From Stenogyne calaminthoides (lineage: Eukaryota > Streptophyta > Magnoliopsida > Lamiales > Lamiaceae): a DNA stretch of 64,000 nt. Numbering within the stretch: the stretch's first letter is position 1; each line of letters starts with the position of its first letter. Where the stretch lies: positions 6,168,037-6,232,036 of the forward strand of contig JBBCBC010000026.1 in assembly GCA_037126765.1 (NCBI GenBank), written 5' to 3'. Below are positions 61,371 through 64,000 of the stretch, one piece after another. The position numbers were made by a program, and so were the translations under genes. The notes beneath the pieces were generated by a model. It saw only the letters and a list, made by a program, of their open reading frames with translations. It searched no databases and was not told the origin of the DNA.

Positions 61371-62541
61371 ATAAACAACCTCTCTACATGCGTTTTTTCC
61401 CGTGTATAGCACAGGAATTATACAACTTGGCTCTACCAGTTGACCAAGATATGCTCGATTGGGCTTTGCTACACCGATTCATGGCACTGATCAGATTTAC
61501 AACAAGAGGCATATGCTAACTTGAGTATTTAACTTCTAGGATGAAGTTGCCAAGTTTTGTTTCAATGAACTGTAGATATATCAATTGTGATTAAAAATGT
61601 TGTTTGTTTTCTTTAAAATTAAGGATGAGCTAGCTAGCTGCTGTTATTTTTAAGCAAGCTAGTGTGGACTTTACTTTTCGGGTATTTCTCCCAACAATTC
61701 TTTTTCTATTTTAATTCTTCAAGGTGACATGGTTGTTGTATTATTAATGCACATTGTTTTGCATTCTTTAATGTGTTGGATCTAATTATGATTTGTCGAA
61801 GTAGGATGAAGTTTTGTTTGCTTTTTTCATCTGAATTTTTTTCAATGTTGGCTATAGAGGCAAAATTAGTAGTAATAGGCTTGTTGCAATTAAACGCTTC
61901 TCAAGTCCTCAGTTTGTGGTTAGTTTTCTTTATGGAGATTCATGTAAAAAGAAATTGTATCTTTAGTATAAAAAAAGTTGCGTGGTTTTAAAATGACTTA
62001 TGAAATGCATAGATGTGCACTGACCCGATCAAGACTTGGCCTTTTTTCTGGTATTGGAATATATGATTTCTGCTTGCTCTCGTACTTTTAGATTAAAAAG
62101 CAGGGCCTACTAGCTAGTTGCTGATGCATTGCTTTAATTTCACTGTAAGTTTATTAATTTAGTCCCACCTCTGAATAATATATTTACAGCGATGATGATG
62201 AGATAATTGTTTGTAAAATTAGTTTCTGATGAAGTGGTATGACAACTGCTGATGCAGGAGAAGGTTTCTTCATTAGCAAGTTTGCACTATTCCAAAGTTA
62301 GCACAATTTGCACCCTCATTGATCATTGATGGAACGATTCAAAGGCCCAATAATGTGTATAATAAAATGTGGGTAGAGATTTTTTTGTTAATATTGTGGG
62401 GTTTGGGTTATCCTCCGGGTTTTGAACCCATGACAATAAGTGCGGTAGAGAGTTTTTTGTTGTTAGCGGGTTTTGAACCCATGACAATGGCGTAAAATTC
62501 CATCTCACCACCTAAAAGTTCAAGCTTATGAAGAGGTGAAA
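61371..62541. other. CPL1 3' flank, copy B
   Basis: Matches 19835-21092, with patches of difference after about 61990. CGGGTTTTGAACCCATGACAA occurs twice (about 62418 and 62469), once more than in copy A. No further gene is visible. Confidence 0.5.
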
Positions 62542-62945
62542 AATTAATTCATTTGTATATAGTTTCCTAATACTCACATCCTCCCAAACGCAGTCGGGAA
62601 TGGAAGGGGGCTATAGTAGCCGACGAGTGCTGTCATATTTGTTCTCCCGACATGGGGGGCATTCCACGACAAACTTGGTAACTCGTCTCATCATGCCCCG
62701 ACCAATACACACTAGTTAGCACCATTTCTAAACTAGAAAATTTCTCAACTTACAAAACAATGGTGCTTTACATCTGGATTTTGCAACCCACACAATTTTG
62801 CTTTTTTCATAACTCCTAGACTACAAAATATACAATTATTACCTTTATTAGTTGAAACTATTATTATAAATATCCTTAAATGTCCAACCATCATTGTTCA
62901 TCATTGTTGTTGGCTCCACATCACATTCCCCCAACATTTCTCAAA
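62542..62945. other. Spacer, no gene seen
   Basis: Unique to the right edge of the window and non-coding. It ends in the left copy of the SINE target duplication. Confidence 0.5.
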
Positions 62946-63140
62946 TTTTTTTTTTTTTTTATCGGACAAAATTAGTTGTTAGATGTTAGCAGTTAGTACA
63001 CCAAATACCCAAACACTCCACAAATTCACCAAGCCACCTTATAATTCTCATACTCCAATTCGTTCCCAAAGGGAATCAAACCTGGATCTCCCACTCAATT
63101 GAGGAGCCCAGTGACCAGGTGAGCTAAGCCACCTGGTTCC
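62946..63140 (-). mobile_element. tRNA-derived SINE with 13-15 bp target-site duplication
   Basis: Read on the minus strand it begins GGGAACCAGGTGGCTTAGCT, which contains a polymerase III A box (TGGCTTAGCTCACCTGG). About 40 bases on comes a B box (GGTTTGATTCCC). It ends in an A-run, seen on the plus strand as T's at about 62947-62960. CCAACATTTCTCAA lies on both sides (62931-62944 and 63140-63153). The element is about 195 bp, with a complete head and tail, so it inserted fairly recently. Confidence 0.82.
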
Positions 63141-63591
63141 CAACATTTCTCAATTAAAAAATTATTATATGGCCCACCGCTAGTTACTTGTTAATTCTCT
63201 CTTCTAATTTCTACCACTCCTTCCTAACCGTATAAATTAATTTAGATGATTACAAATTGTTTCATGTAGATTTTGTATCTAATGTTGCCCCCACTCATCA
63301 ATTTTTCTTTATTTTACTTTTCCTTTTACTTTTTTTTTTATATTACTTTGCATTATTTTTTTTCCTTCATTTTTTAGTTTCTATTTCAATCCCAGAAAAT
63401 TTTTAAAATTTTAAATTTTAAAAAAATGCTACTATTAATTTAAAAAAATTCATACTATATTTTCACATTAAATGCACGAAAAGTGTACACTATAACAATA
63501 AAATGCGCATTATTTTTTTTTTCCTCCATTTTTTTAATTTCTATTTCAATCCCCGAATATTTTTAAAATTTTAAATTTATCAAAAATGTTA
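63141..63591. other. AT-rich spacer, no gene seen
   Basis: T-rich tracts and two related stretches (about 63355-63430 and 63511-63590, each with TTTCTATTTCAATCCC) form an imperfect direct repeat. No coding signal. Confidence 0.5.
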
Positions 63592-63855
63592 CTCCCTCCG
63601 TCCCAAACTTGTTTTCCTGTATTCCGTTTTGGGCGTCCCATTCTTGTTTTCCTATTTCCTAAATGAAAATTTCTACTTTATCACTTTATCATATAAAATA
63701 CTAATAAATAACTATTTTTAACCCCAACTACCCATCACTTTATCACTTTATCATATAAAATACTAATAAATAATTATTTCTACCCCAACACTTTATCACT
63801 TTTTCTTAAAACCCGAGCACACAGTAACAGGAAAATAAGTTTGGGATGGAGGGAG
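63592..63855. mobile_element. Stowaway-like MITE near the right edge
   Basis: Inverted termini CTCCCTCCGTCCCAAAC and TTTGGGATGGAGGGAG between TA dinucleotides. The interior has a duplicated ACTTTATCATATAAAATACT segment. It belongs to the same family as 15556-15858. Confidence 0.82.
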
Positions 63856-64000
63856 TATTATATTAGTTTTAACAAATTCATACTATATATCTTCTCACAA
63901 CAAATGCACGTACATCTTTAAAAAAAATGTACACTATAACAATAAAAAATGTACACTGACTCAAATAAATGTATACTCGAATCTAAAAATGTCCAATTGC

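Larger units (their letters stand above)
41844..62541. repeat. Segmental duplication, copy B (LINE + CPL1 unit)
   Basis: Co-linear partner of 168-21092. Coding and intron sequence is almost identical. Intergenic parts show clustered small replacements and homopolymer changes. It has its own 311-bp insertion at 44711-45021 and lacks the retroelement insertion in CPL1 intron 17. Confidence 0.9.

Noticed and set aside
63050..63140. Genuine tRNA gene
   Set aside because: A and B boxes are present, but the sequence does not close into a cloverleaf acceptor stem, and it is followed by a SINE body, A-tail and target duplication.

Overview
This is repeat-rich nuclear DNA from a flowering plant. The evidence is an 18-exon gene with canonical GT/AG introns, Ty1/copia and L1-type (LINE) retrotransposon relics, and plant miniature elements of the Stowaway, Tourist, hAT, TRIM/SMART and tRNA-SINE types. 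The one well-preserved gene is a homologue of the Arabidopsis RNA polymerase II CTD phosphatase CPL1 (FIERY2). Residue choices suggest a eudicot, perhaps an asterid, but I cannot name the species.

The window is built from large duplications. Segment A (about 168-21092) and segment B (about 41844-62541) are co-linear. Each runs LINE relic, AT-rich spacer, nested hAT-type elements, Tourist- and Stowaway-like elements, then the CPL1 gene and its 3' flank. Next to them lie copia pol relics on the minus strand (21.9-26.7 kb and 39.9-41.8 kb). The same copia/LINE junction occurs at about 180, 26690 and 41860, so the locus looks like an array of copia-LINE-CPL1 units that was later rearranged. The middle copy was cut off inside the LINE at 27182. 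A second duplication (27186-30337 and 34138-37141) carries the gag-to-integrase half of a different copia family. Between its copies sit a third LINE relic, a minisatellite and a broken ubiquitin gene that still has a TATA box and a 5' leader intron. Between 37.1 and 39.0 kb are a small inverted-repeat element and a complete 300-bp LTR element with 79-bp LTRs. A tRNA-derived SINE with target-site duplication and a Stowaway-like element lie near the right edge.

The two CPL1 copies align exon for exon (878 codons if unbroken), but neither is fully open. Copy A has a stop in exon 8 and a 1-base deletion in exon 9. Copy B has stops in exons 7 and 8 and a 1-base insertion in exon 10. No lesion is shared. 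Each copy keeps an open phosphatase domain and loses both double-stranded-RNA-binding domains. Whether this is decay, subfunctional truncation or consensus error cannot be settled from the sequence. Clustered small differences between the copies argue for checking the assembly first.

The most unusual signal is intron 8 of CPL1. Both splice junctions lie inside copies of one 18-21 bp direct repeat, as expected if an inserted element became an intron by duplicating an AG|GT target.
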